Shown one piece after another: positions 27,547-35,994 of a stretch of DNA of 64,000 bases (its first letter is position 1; every line of letters begins with the position of its first letter). This DNA is from Hymenobacter guriensis (lineage in GTDB: Bacteria > Bacteroidota > Bacteroidia > Cytophagales > Hymenobacteraceae), in the NCBI RefSeq assembly GCF_015773195.1, contig NZ_JADWYK010000004.1, forward strand, positions 186,001 through 250,000, read 5' to 3'. Made by a program: the position numbers and the translations under genes. The notes beneath the pieces are model-generated. The model was given only the letters and a program-made list of their open reading frames with translations, did no database searches and had not been told where the DNA came from.

Positions 27547-28587
27547 TTACTCGCCTGAGGGTTTAGGCTGGGGCTGCGTGAGGGAGACGGGCGCGCCGAA
27601 GTTGGGCGTGCCATCGGGGTTCCAGGTGAACTTCTGCATGCGGGAGCTACGGCCCTCACACTTGCCATCAGCGGCGACTTTGGCGTGGTACACCAGCCAG
27701 TCCTCCCGCCCGTCCGGTGACTTGGTAAAGCAGTTGTGGCCCGTGCCCCACACGCCATTTTCAGACGATGGCTTGAACACCGGCTGCGGCGCTTTGGTCC
27801 ACGACTCAGGCTTGAGCGGGTCAGCGCATTTCCGGGCCGAAAGCATGCCCAAAGAGTAGTTGTCGTCCCAGCAGGCGCTGGCCGAGTACACCACCAGCAG
27901 CTGCCCTTGCCGGCCGGTCAGAAACTCCGGGCCTTCCAGAATCTGGCGGCCCCCGCCTTTTTCCCAGTCAAACGTAGGCCGGGCGATAATGACTTCTTTG
28001 CCGGGCAGCAGCGTCCAGGGGGTTTGCATAGGCGCAATAGCCAGCACGCTCTGGGGCCCTACGTAAGCGGAATACAGAAAGTACCGCTTTCCGCCAAGCT
28101 CAAACACCGACCCGTCGAGGCCGGAATGCTGGGTATTCACTTTCCCCTTATCTACCCATTGGCCCGTGGTGGGGTCGGCGGCCGTATTTTCCAGCACAAA
28201 AACAAAGCGGCTGTTGTCGCCGGGGTTGGCTTTGTCGGTGGCGGTGTAGTAGAGGTACCACTTGCCATCTAGGAGGTGCAGCTCGGGTGCCCATAGCTGG
28301 GTAGAATTGGGGCCGGTAGCCGGGGGAGTCCATACCACCGCCGCCGGGGCTTCCTTCACCCCGCTCAGCGTCTTGCTTTTCCAGAGCGTGATGTTCTCAC
28401 CCGTGGTGTTGGTGTAGTAGTAATAGTCCCCGTGCCGCGCTACCCACGGGTCCGGACCTTCAGCCCGCAAGGGGTTGCGAAAGGTGGTGGCCGGCTGCTG
28501 TTGGGCCCAAGCCGCTGGGCTTGAGCCGGCTCCCAACAGCAACAGCAAGCCAGGCATCGCAACGCGGGGGAAACAAAGACTCATCAT
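27547..28587 (-). CDS. Secreted GH43 glycoside hydrolase (paralogue C)
   Basis: A 346-residue family 43 enzyme with a Sec signal peptide cleaved after SPAAWA, rather than a lipobox. Catalytic residues are in AEGPDPWV (Asp), GLDGSV (Asp) and ILEGPEF (Glu). It is related to the enzymes at 16507 and 25080 over its full length, including the PSGE end, but it is soluble where they are lipid-anchored, so it may work outside the cell. The start codon could be either of two adjacent ATGs. Confidence 0.87.
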   Translation of the reverse strand: MMSLCFPRVAMPGLLLLLGAGSSPAAWAQQQPATTFRNPLRAEGPDPWVARHGDYYYYTNTTGENITLWKSKTLSGVKEAPAAVVWTPPATGPNSTQLWAPELHLLDGKWYLYYTATDKANPGDNSRFVFVLENTAADPTTGQWVDKGKVNTQHSGLDGSVFELGGKRYFLYSAYVGPQSVLAIAPMQTPWTLLPGKEVIIARPTFDWEKGGGRQILEGPEFLTGRQGQLLVVYSASACWDDNYSLGMLSARKCADPLKPESWTKAPQPVFKPSSENGVWGTGHNCFTKSPDGREDWLVYHAKVAADGKCEGRSSRMQKFTWNPDGTPNFGAPVSLTQPQPKPSGE

Positions 28588-28649
28588 AGAAAGACCAAAG
28601 CTGATTTACGCCTTCAGACAGGAAAGCACGGTGGGTAGTTGCCCGCCCA

Positions 28650-30782
28650 TTAGTGCGCGACGACTACTGAGCAGCGCTGGCTGGGGCCCGCACCTGTCAG
28701 CTGAACCCGGTACAGGCCGGCGGGCAGGCTTTCGGTTGCCAGCGAAGTGGTGTTGGCTACGCCCGCCGCGGCCCGCAAGGCCAGGTGGCGCACCAGCTGG
28801 CCAGTGCTGCTGTACACGTCCAGGCGGGCCGCGCCCGATTGCTGGGGCACAAACGACAGGGTGAGGGCCGAGCTAGCCGGATTTGGGTAGGCCGTCAGAC
28901 TGCCCGCGGGGGCTTCGTCGCGGGCGGCCAGGGCGGTGCGGCCGCTGTTCAGGGGCAGGGGCATCAGGTCGAGCTTCCAGCGCTGGGCGTCGTTGCCGTT
29001 GTCGGTGTACTGATGCACGCCGGTGCCGGGGTTGGAAAGATTATTGTCCACGTCGAGGCACTGGTTGGTGCCCTTGTGCACGAGCTTCACGTACCCGTCG
29101 CCCGCGGGTACAATCTGCCAGCGTTGGGCATTGTTGCCATTGTCGGTCCACTGCTGCACCACGGCGCCAGCGCTGACACTGTTGCCGGCCACCTCCAGGC
29201 ACAGGTTGGTGTTGCGGTGGCGGATTTTGTAGTAGCCGTCGGCTTCCAGGGTGATTACCCAGCGCTGGGCATCACTGCCGTTATCGGTGTACTGGTGCAA
29301 AATTTGGCCCGGCGTGGCCGAGTTATCGGGCACATCGAGGCACTGGTTGGTGCCCTTATGCGTAAGCCGGTAGGTGCCGCCCGAAACAATGTTCTGGTTG
29401 ATGAGCGTGAACTGCCAGCGCTCAGCATCGCTGCTGTTATCGGTGTACTGGGCTACATTGGTGTTGGGGGTATTGCTGTTGTTGGCTACGTCCAGGCACT
29501 GATTCGTGCCCTTGTGGGTAAGCTTGTAATATCCCCCATCCATGGCTTCGATCCGCCAGCGCTGGGCATCGTTGCCGTTATCGGTGTACTGCTGCACGTT
29601 GGCATTCGGGGCGCCGCTATTACCGTCCACGTCCAAGCACTGATTAGTACCCTTATGCGTGAGCTTGTAGTGCCCGTCGGCCTGCAGCGTCACAATCCAG
29701 CGCTGGGCGTCATTGCCATTGTCGGTATACTGCTGCACGTTGGTGTTGGGGGCGCTGCTGTTGCCGGCCACGTCCAAGCATTGGTTGGTGCCCTTGTGCG
29801 TGAGCTTGTAGGTGCCACCCGAAACCAGATTATTTACGGGGCACGCTCCACCGGGCACGCGCGGGGCCACGCCGTAGTTGGTCATGTTCACCTTCTGAAT
29901 GGCTCCATCCCCCGTGAAATACAGCCGGTCGATGGCCACGTAGCGGGTGGAGAAATTGTTGTTCTGGTAGCGGTGGTAAGTAATATAGTACTCATCGCAG
30001 CCGGGAATTTTGGTAATAGAATGGTGGCCGGCGCCCTGGTTCTGAGCATCCGATGACAGGACCGAGCCGCGGTAGGTCCAGGGGCCCAGCGGAGAAGTAC
30101 TAGTAGCGTACTGCACGTTGTAGCTGGCGTTGGTCCAGGAGCCGTTGGAGTAAGTCATGTAGTACGTGCCATTGCGCTTCACCACGTAGGGCCCTTCCGT
30201 GTAGTTTTGGGGCGTGATGTTCACGGGGGCATCGGCCGTTAAACTCACCATGTCGGCGTTGAGCTTGCGGGCCACCAGCCGGCTGCCATTGGAGCCGCCG
30301 TAGTAGATGTAGGCCTGCCCGTTATCATCCACGAACACGTGCGGGTCGATAATATCCACCGTGTAGGGGTCGGAGCCGATGAGCGGGCGGCCCAGGTCGG
30401 TGAACGGCCCGGTGGGGGAATTGCCTACGGCCACCCCAATCTTCACTTCCGCCGAGTAATAGAAGTAGTACTTGCCGTTGCGGGCCACTACTGAGGGCGC
30501 CCACCCGTTGTAGTCGGCCCAGGTGCACTGCGGGCCCACGTCGAAAATCACGCCGTCGTCGCGCCAGTTGGTGAGGTCGGTTGAGGAAAATGCGTGAAAG
30601 CCCTGGCCACCAGTGCCTTCGTTGGTAGTTGGGTAAATGTAGTAGCGCCCGTTGAAGTAGTTCATTTCCGGGTCGGCATGGTAGCCGGGGAGAATGGGGT
30701 TGCCGCTGGTCTGGGCCTGGGCGGGCCGGTGCAGCCCAAACGTGCCGAGGCACAGCGCGAGAAAGAGTAGAAGTGGTTTCAT
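28650..30782 (-). CDS. Multidomain GH43 hydrolase with six ricin repeats and T9SS domain
   Basis: A 710-residue secreted enzyme. After the signal peptide (cleavage near AQAQ, residue 24) comes a GH43 propeller to about residue 315 with catalytic GYHADPEM, DIIDPHVF and YTEGPYVV. Six ricin-type repeats follow, starting at about residues 324, 371, 417, 470, 516 and 562; nearly all carry the pattern LTHKGTNQCLDV and DNGNDAQRW. They form two beta-trefoils (CBM13-like) separated by LINQNIVSGGTYR. The last 80 residues are a T9SS sorting domain (LTAYPNPASSALTLSF). The repeats are near-identical in DNA too (28970-29830), which suggests recent internal duplication. It probably works on insoluble or surface-bound substrate. 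Confidence 0.92.
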   Translation of the reverse strand: MKPLLLFLALCLGTFGLHRPAQAQTSGNPILPGYHADPEMNYFNGRYYIYPTTNEGTGGQGFHAFSSTDLTNWRDDGVIFDVGPQCTWADYNGWAPSVVARNGKYYFYYSAEVKIGVAVGNSPTGPFTDLGRPLIGSDPYTVDIIDPHVFVDDNGQAYIYYGGSNGSRLVARKLNADMVSLTADAPVNITPQNYTEGPYVVKRNGTYYMTYSNGSWTNASYNVQYATSTSPLGPWTYRGSVLSSDAQNQGAGHHSITKIPGCDEYYITYHRYQNNNFSTRYVAIDRLYFTGDGAIQKVNMTNYGVAPRVPGGACPVNNLVSGGTYKLTHKGTNQCLDVAGNSSAPNTNVQQYTDNGNDAQRWIVTLQADGHYKLTHKGTNQCLDVDGNSGAPNANVQQYTDNGNDAQRWRIEAMDGGYYKLTHKGTNQCLDVANNSNTPNTNVAQYTDNSSDAERWQFTLINQNIVSGGTYRLTHKGTNQCLDVPDNSATPGQILHQYTDNGSDAQRWVITLEADGYYKIRHRNTNLCLEVAGNSVSAGAVVQQWTDNGNNAQRWQIVPAGDGYVKLVHKGTNQCLDVDNNLSNPGTGVHQYTDNGNDAQRWKLDLMPLPLNSGRTALAARDEAPAGSLTAYPNPASSALTLSFVPQQSGAARLDVYSSTGQLVRHLALRAAAGVANTTSLATESLPAGLYRVQLTGAGPSQRCSVVVAH

Positions 30783-31128
30783 GGTTGTGGTGGGATTAAG
30801 TAAGCACTGGAACGGAAGCGCACGAAACCACAGCCCAGAGGCCAGGCAATCAGGATAGCATGATTATCAGATAAATAAATAGCTAAACCAGGAGCGCAGC
30901 CCGTCTTGCAGAGCTTACCCCCAAGAATTTCCTGGTAGGGTTCAGCTGGTCAGCAACCTATACAGGGCTTCATAAACAGCAGGAAGCCATTGGTTTAGCT
31001 GGAGCTATAAGAGACAATAGGTAGGGAAGTAAAATAAGACCGGGCTTGGCATTATGCTACTACAGAGGGGCTTAAAGCGGGCAGTAGCAGTAACCAGACG
31101 CCGCAAGCTAATTCCGTCGATTAAATTA
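30783..31128. other. Intergenic region with no recognisable gene
   Basis: An AT-richer 346-base spacer between divergent hydrolase genes. It holds no credible ORF. One loose inverted pair (GCTAAACCAGGAGC at 30883 and GGTTTAGCTGGAGC near 30985) is visible. It probably carries the promoter of the minus-strand GH43-ricin gene, but no TAnnTTTG match could be assigned. Confidence 0.5.
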
Positions 31129-31142
31129 TGCAAACGTTTGCA
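31129..31142. promoter_or_regulatory. LacI-type operator between divergent GH43 genes
   Basis: The perfect palindrome TGCAAACGTTTGCA lies 89 bases upstream of the plus-strand GH43 gene and 346 bases from the minus-strand GH43-ricin gene. It is identical to the core of the susC operator, so it most likely places this gene in the same regulon. Confidence 0.8.
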
Positions 31143-31230
31143 CATTTATATGCATCTTGCCTCCGTCCTTTCCCACCGCGCTTTCCTTATACTAAGCCCC
31201 GCTTTCCTTCATTCGACCTTCCCCTGATTT

Positions 31231-32301
31231 ATGCCTTCCCGTCGCAACTTCCTCCAACAGGCCTCTGCTGGCCTGGCTTCTCTGGCCCTGCTGAACAACG
31301 CCGCCTGCTCTGCGGCGGCCCGCACCTACACCAACCCCGTGTACGCCGGCCAGTTCCCCGACCCCTTCGTGCTGCGCCACGAGGGTCGCTACTACGCCTT
31401 TGGTACCACCGGGCAGGGCCGCACCTCGGATGGGCGTATCTTCACCCTGCTCACCTCCGATAACCTGGTTGACTGGAAACCGGCCGGCGGTGCCCTTACG
31501 CCACCTGCTGGGGCCGAAGGTGCCGACTTCTGGGCACCAGAAGTTGTGTTTCACGACGGCACGTTTTACATGTACTACTCCATGGGCGGCGGAGCCATTG
31601 GCGCCAGCGTGGGCCACCGCCTGCACGTAGCCACCAGTAAAACACCGCAGGGACCCTACACCCAGGTGGCGCTGCTGGATGTGCCTGCCAGCAAGTTTAC
31701 CATCGACGCCCACGCCTTCCAGGATACCGACGGGCAATGGTACCTGTTCTACGCCCGCGACTTTATCGATACGGAAAACGGGTACCGCCCCGGCACCGGG
31801 TTGGTGGTTGACCGGCTGCTGGACATGACGCGCCTGGCCGGGGAAAGCCGCACCGTGATGCGGGCCCGTCACGATTGGACAGTGTTCGAGAAAAACCGCA
31901 CCATGCCGCTGTATGGTGGCCAGACGTTTGCCGAGTGGCACACGCTGGAGGGGCCTTTCATGCGCAAGCATGAGGGCAAATACTATTGCTTCTACAGCGG
32001 CGCCAACTTCCTCACGCCCCGCTACGGCGTGGACTTCTGCGTGGCCGACTCCATTATGGGGCCCTACTCGGAGGCCGGGGGCGGGCAAGGGCCGCGGGTA
32101 CTGGCGGCCGTGGCGGGCCACGTGCGCGGGCCGGGCCACCACTCCCACGTGCTCAGCCCCGATGGCAAAACCGAGTACCTGGTGTATCATGCCTGGAACA
32201 AGGAAATGACGGAGCGGCAGCTTTGCATTGATCCACTGACCTGGACTGCCCAGGGCCCGCGCTGCCAGGGGCCAACGTATACCCCCCGGCCTTTGCCTTA
32301 A
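31231..32301 (+). CDS. GH43 glycoside hydrolase with Tat-type lipoprotein signal
   Basis: A 356-residue family 43 enzyme. The N-terminus SRRNFLQ followed by a mild hydrophobic stretch and NNAAC reads as a twin-arginine signal with a lipobox, unlike the Sec signals of the other GH43 proteins here. Catalytic residues are in GQFPDPFV (Asp), TIDAHAF (Asp) and TLEGPFM (Glu). A run of His, GPGHHSHVL, matches the His that coordinates the central ion in GH43 propellers. It sits between an operator palindrome and lacI on the plus strand. Confidence 0.88.
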   Translation: MPSRRNFLQQASAGLASLALLNNAACSAAARTYTNPVYAGQFPDPFVLRHEGRYYAFGTTGQGRTSDGRIFTLLTSDNLVDWKPAGGALTPPAGAEGADFWAPEVVFHDGTFYMYYSMGGGAIGASVGHRLHVATSKTPQGPYTQVALLDVPASKFTIDAHAFQDTDGQWYLFYARDFIDTENGYRPGTGLVVDRLLDMTRLAGESRTVMRARHDWTVFEKNRTMPLYGGQTFAEWHTLEGPFMRKHEGKYYCFYSGANFLTPRYGVDFCVADSIMGPYSEAGGGQGPRVLAAVAGHVRGPGHHSHVLSPDGKTEYLVYHAWNKEMTERQLCIDPLTWTAQGPRCQGPTYTPRPLP

Positions 32302-32358
32302 GCCACGTAACGACCGTTTCTCACTGTAAAGAGCCGGCCGCACAAATGCCGGCTTCTT

Positions 32359-32372
32359 TGCGTACGTTTGCA
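32359..32372. promoter_or_regulatory. Degenerate operator overlapping a -7 element upstream of lacI
   Basis: TGCGTACGTTTGCA matches the locus operator TGCAAACGTTTGCA at 12 of 14 positions. The segment TACGTTTG within it (32363-32370) also fits the -7 consensus TAnnTTTG. The overlap would let the regulator shut its own promoter directly (autoregulation, inferred). Confidence 0.55.
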
Positions 32373-32436
32373 CAAATAGTTGCACAGGGTTTGCATCGCC
32401 TCTTTGCACAGACCGCCCTCCGTAAGCAGCAGCATT

Positions 32437-33471
32437 TTGGCACGTACAAGAGCATCCATCACCGACCTGGCCCAACAGCTGGGTGTATCGGTTTCCACGG
32501 TTTCCCGGGCCCTGAGCGACCATCCAGGCATCAGCGACTCTACCAAGAAGCGGGTGTGGAAACTGGCCAAGGAGCTGCACTACCAGCCCAACCACCTGGC
32601 GGCCGGCTTGCGCAAGGGCCGTAGCAATTTGCTGGGTGTGCTGGTGCCCCACATCGACGGGCACTTCTTTACGCTGGTCGTGAAAGGCATCGAAACCATT
32701 GCCTCCAAGGCCGGCTACAACATCATGATCTGCCAGTCGAACGAGGACGTGACGCACGAGCGCAAGAACATCGAAACCCTGCTCAGTGCGCAAGTAGAAG
32801 GAATTCTGGTGTCGATGTCGCGTACTACCCGGGACTTCAAGCACTTCGAGAAGGTGCGGAAGCAGGAAATTCCGCTGGTGTTTTTTGACCGGGTGCTGGA
32901 CGGGCTGGACGTGAATGCCGTGGTGCTCGACGACCGGGAAGGCGGCTATCAGTCCACCAAGCACCTGATTGCCCAGGGCTGCCGCCGCATTGCGCACTTT
33001 GGCGGTCCGCAGCACCTGAACATTTACAAAAACCGGCGCCAGGGCTACGTAGATGCTTTGCTGGAGGCCGGCATGCCCATCGAGGAAGAGCTATTTTTCT
33101 ACTGCGACATGACGCTAGAAGACGGCATAGCCGGCATGCAGCAGATGCTGGCCTTGCCCCATCCTCCGGATGCCATCTTTTCTGCCAGTGACTTCTCGGT
33201 GGTGGGTGCCCTGCAGGAGTTGAAACGGCAGGGGTTCCGCTCACCCCAGGATATTGCCCTGGCCGGGTTCAGCAACGAAACCTTCACCTCCCTCACCGAG
33301 CCCATGCTCACGTCGGTGGACCAGCGCTGCGAGCAGATGGGCCAGTCGGCGGTGCGGCTGTTTCTGGAAATGCTGGAAGAGCGCGGCAGTATATTTTCCC
33401 CGCGGCGCATCGTGCTGCAGCCCGATCTACTGATCCGGACTTCCTCGCAGCGGCTCACTACGAAAGGATAA
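32437..33471 (+). CDS. LacI/GalR-family transcriptional regulator
   Basis: A DNA-binding repressor of the locus. The N-terminal helix-turn-helix and hinge are typical: ITDLAQQLGVSVSTVSRALS, then ELHYQPNHLAAGLRKGRS with the hinge helix. A periplasmic-binding-protein-like effector domain follows (LLGVLVPHIDGHFF, DAIFSASDFSVVGALQ, DIALAGFSNE). No ATG is present at the right place. TTG at 32437 gives the standard N-terminus MARTRASITDL; an upstream TTG at 32380 is the alternative. The gene ends 6 bases before the convergent DUF2490 gene. The inducer is probably galactose or an oligosaccharide (inference). Confidence 0.93.
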   Translation: MARTRASITDLAQQLGVSVSTVSRALSDHPGISDSTKKRVWKLAKELHYQPNHLAAGLRKGRSNLLGVLVPHIDGHFFTLVVKGIETIASKAGYNIMICQSNEDVTHERKNIETLLSAQVEGILVSMSRTTRDFKHFEKVRKQEIPLVFFDRVLDGLDVNAVVLDDREGGYQSTKHLIAQGCRRIAHFGGPQHLNIYKNRRQGYVDALLEAGMPIEEELFFYCDMTLEDGIAGMQQMLALPHPPDAIFSASDFSVVGALQELKRQGFRSPQDIALAGFSNETFTSLTEPMLTSVDQRCEQMGQSAVRLFLEMLEERGSIFSPRRIVLQPDLLIRTSSQRLTTKG

Positions 33472-33477
33472 CCCTGC

Positions 33478-34260
33478 CTAATCCTGCTGCGAGGGCAGGT
33501 GCTCGGGCGCGGTTGTGGCAGCCCGGCGACCCAGACGGTAGGTGAAAGCCAGGACCACGTTGTTTTTGGCCGAGGTATTCTGCGGAATAAACTGCCCCTG
33601 CTTGTACGCGGGCAGGTTGTAGTTGGCCTGATGCACCCAGCCAGCCTGGGCAGTAAGGTGCTTGTTGAACTGGTAGCCGGCTCCGGCGTACACACGGTTG
33701 CGCTCAAATACCGGCCCTTTCGGGTTCAGAAAGATTTCGTCGTACACCGAAAGAAAGACCGTGCCGGGCCCGATGGCGCTTTTGTTGAGGGGCAGAAACG
33801 TGTTCAGGCGGTAGCGCAGGCGGTTGCGGGTACCGGTACTGTCGCCACTATAGTTAAACCAGCGCTGCTCCAGGCGGTAGCGGTGTTCTACCCGCAGACG
33901 CTCCATGTACTGGTTGAGGGTAATCTGCAGCCACAGGCGGGCCTCTGTATTCAGGGGGCCCTCACCTACTTCCCGGGGCTTGTAGGTAGCGTAGCGCCCC
34001 CCGGCCAGCATCACCGTGAAGTTCTTGTCTAGGTCGTAGCTCAGGCCTCCCTTCAGCTCATTGTAGAAGTACTGGCTGAACAAGCCGTTGGTGCGGGCCT
34101 GCACTTCGGCGTAGCCCCCCCACTTGTTCTCGGGCGTGCCGGGCAGCTGCACCGTGCCAATAAACCAGGTGCCCCAGGTGCCCGGCGTCTGGGCCCGGGC
34201 CTGGCTGATTCCTCCCAACAAGGCCCCCAGGAGGCCCACTGCGCACGCGGCTTTGTTCAT
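33478..34260 (-). CDS. DUF2490 outer-membrane-like protein
   Basis: A 260-residue exported protein with a signal peptide (cleavage after ARAQ) and alternating beta-strand pattern throughout, matching the DUF2490 family of presumed outer-membrane barrels in Bacteroidota. Typical blocks are WGTWFIGTVQLPG, RLRVEHRYRLEQRW, RLRYRLNTFLPL, VYDEIFLN and FERNRVYAGAGYQF. Function is unknown. The ATG at 34260 directly precedes the signal peptide; the extended frame to 34329 lacks signal character. Confidence 0.85.
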   Translation of the reverse strand: MNKAACAVGLLGALLGGISQARAQTPGTWGTWFIGTVQLPGTPENKWGGYAEVQARTNGLFSQYFYNELKGGLSYDLDKNFTVMLAGGRYATYKPREVGEGPLNTEARLWLQITLNQYMERLRVEHRYRLEQRWFNYSGDSTGTRNRLRYRLNTFLPLNKSAIGPGTVFLSVYDEIFLNPKGPVFERNRVYAGAGYQFNKHLTAQAGWVHQANYNLPAYKQGQFIPQNTSAKNNVVLAFTYRLGRRAATTAPEHLPSQQD

Positions 34261-34374
34261 TGCAAGTGCTTGTTTTCGCGCGGCGAAGGTACAGGAGAAC
34301 CGTGAGCCGACCACTACCTTTCCGGCCATCCGCCTCCCAACCTGTCAGTGAGCCACCTCCAGGCGTGCCGGCAG

Positions 34375-35007
34375 TTACCGGAGAGGCCCGGGTGGCTGCC
34401 CCACCCGGGCATAGCCAAAGCGCACCGGCGGCGCTACGGTATGGTAGCCGTCGAGGCCCGAAATGCAGGCGGTGCCCATAGCGGCCAGGTCCAGGGTGCC
34501 ATCCGGGCGCAGGCACTCCTCGCGCAGGTACACGTGCTCTACCGCTCCTACCAGCAGCACCGTGCCGTTGGAAATGGCCAGCTCCTGCTGCAGCCGCAGC
34601 CCAATGCAAACGGCGCTTTCGGCCACGTAGGGCGCCGCAAACCCGTCGCGGTAGACGGGGGTAAATCCGCAGGCTTCAAACTCCGATACCCCGGAAGCAA
34701 AGTCGGCGGAGGTGTAGTGGGCAGCGGCGGCCAGGGCTTCGGGCACGTGGTTGAGGGTGTAGCAGCCGCTGCTGCGCAGGTTCTGGTAGGTGTGCCGGGG
34801 CACGGAGGTGGGCCGCGTGACCAGGCCCAGCAGGGGTGGGTCGGAGCCCAGGTGGAGGGCTGAGCTGAAGATGGCCAGGTTCGTAGCCCCATCGGCTGCC
34901 GCCGTGCCCACCAGGTTGGCCGGCTTGAACCCGGGCAGGCCATTCACCAGATTCAGGCGGTAGATTCGCTCAGCGGCGTGGATATCGGCAGCGGTAAGGT
35001 GCAGCAT
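34375..35007 (-). CDS. Flavin reductase-like FMN-binding protein
   Basis: A 210-residue soluble protein with the split-barrel fold of flavin reductases. The FMN-binding pattern is visible in NLVGTAAADGATNLAIFSSA, PPLLGLVTRPTSVPRHTYQN and the later HYTSADFASGVSEFE. It may reduce flavin for a partner oxygenase, but no such partner is next to it. The neighbours are a DUF2490 gene and a zinc-ribbon membrane protein, on the same strand with independent spacing. Confidence 0.82.
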   Translation of the reverse strand: MLHLTAADIHAAERIYRLNLVNGLPGFKPANLVGTAAADGATNLAIFSSALHLGSDPPLLGLVTRPTSVPRHTYQNLRSSGCYTLNHVPEALAAAAHYTSADFASGVSEFEACGFTPVYRDGFAAPYVAESAVCIGLRLQQELAISNGTVLLVGAVEHVYLREECLRPDGTLDLAAMGTACISGLDGYHTVAPPVRFGYARVGQPPGPLR

Positions 35008-35091
35008 AGGGGCAGAACAGGTTGCTTGGACTATGCAGACCAGCGGCCGACGGCATTGTTTCGGCGGCCTGGTTTTCCGTGGCCGGCCGCC

Positions 35092-35718
35092 TTACTTCCC
35101 CGGCCGGTCGACGTCCGTTAGCTGCCCTTTCTGCTGCATCACCTGCAGGTCCAGTCGCGAAAGCGAAAACGGCTCCTTACTGTACTTGGCCGGGTCATTG
35201 AGCTTCCGCAGCGGATGCGCGTTGTCGATGGCGTACTCGTTGGCTACCAGCTCTATCGTGTTGCCCTGGGTGCTCACCACTTTCAGCAGGCTGTACTCGC
35301 TGGTCGAATCGTTTTTGCGCACGGTGTAAACGTCGCCGACGCGCGGGGCGGCCAGGTAGGCGGCATTGTCCTTTTTATTCTGACCACTAGCCCAGAGCCC
35401 CCAGGCGGCCAGCAGCAGCAGTACCAGCAGCCCCGACCATTGCCACCAGGGCGCCAGCGTCTGCTTTTTCAGGGCTTGGAGGGCCTGGCGCAGGTCGGTG
35501 GCCTCGGCGGGTAGCTCGCCCAGGGCCCAGGTGCCCTTGCAATGCAGGCACTGAGCTACGGCGGGTTTGGCAAAGGGCACCAACGGCACCCAGTAGATGT
35601 GAGCGTAGCGGCTAAACACGCTCAGCTGCATTTTCTCAGCATTAGCGCAAGCCGGGCAAGCCAGCCCGGGCTGCAGCTGGGTGCGCACGGGCGAGCTGTT
35701 GGTTCCGTAAATAATCAT
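35092..35718 (-). CDS. Zinc-ribbon protein with one membrane segment
   Basis: A 208-residue protein. The first 60 residues carry a zinc-ribbon with CPAC and CLHC pairs and a conserved-looking YAHIYWVPLVPF segment between them. A single membrane helix (WSGLLVLLLLAAWGLWASG) near residues 95-115 is followed by a soluble domain with VGDVYTVRK. The ATG at 35718 is chosen; the frame continues far upstream antisense to the kinase, which is a shadow. Function unknown. Confidence 0.78.
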   Translation of the reverse strand: MIIYGTNSSPVRTQLQPGLACPACANAEKMQLSVFSRYAHIYWVPLVPFAKPAVAQCLHCKGTWALGELPAEATDLRQALQALKKQTLAPWWQWSGLLVLLLLAAWGLWASGQNKKDNAAYLAAPRVGDVYTVRKNDSTSEYSLLKVVSTQGNTIELVANEYAIDNAHPLRKLNDPAKYSKEPFSLSRLDLQVMQQKGQLTDVDRPGK

Positions 35719-35994
35719 GAACGGGTAGCGGGTTGGTAGCAGGTAAGGCTCAACGGCACTAAGGGCCGGCCAGTTGCCGCCGACCGGCGGTTTGCTTGTC
35801 CTCGGGGCTGTTACACCTGCCCTTCCGGCCCGCGCTGCTGGGCTCCCGCGCGTCCCCAGGCACCCAGCCAACCGGGCCGCGGGGTGGGCACCGCTTGCTC
35901 GCGGCCCGCCCTTCCAGCCAGAAAGCGCTACCTTACTGCCTCGCTTGTAGTAGCGGCCGGCAGATTGCGGGTTGGTTATTGCTTTCCGACCTGT

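Noticed and set aside
29000..29830. Regularly spaced repeats at about 140-base steps, considered as a CRISPR array
   Set aside because: The repeats are in-frame coding repeats of the ricin domains with period about 140 bases and no unique spacers of constant length.
31192..33015. 607-codon minus-strand frame opposite the Tat GH43 and lacI genes
   Set aside because: Both plus-strand genes have complete catalytic or DNA-binding motifs; the antisense translation is low in normal protein features.
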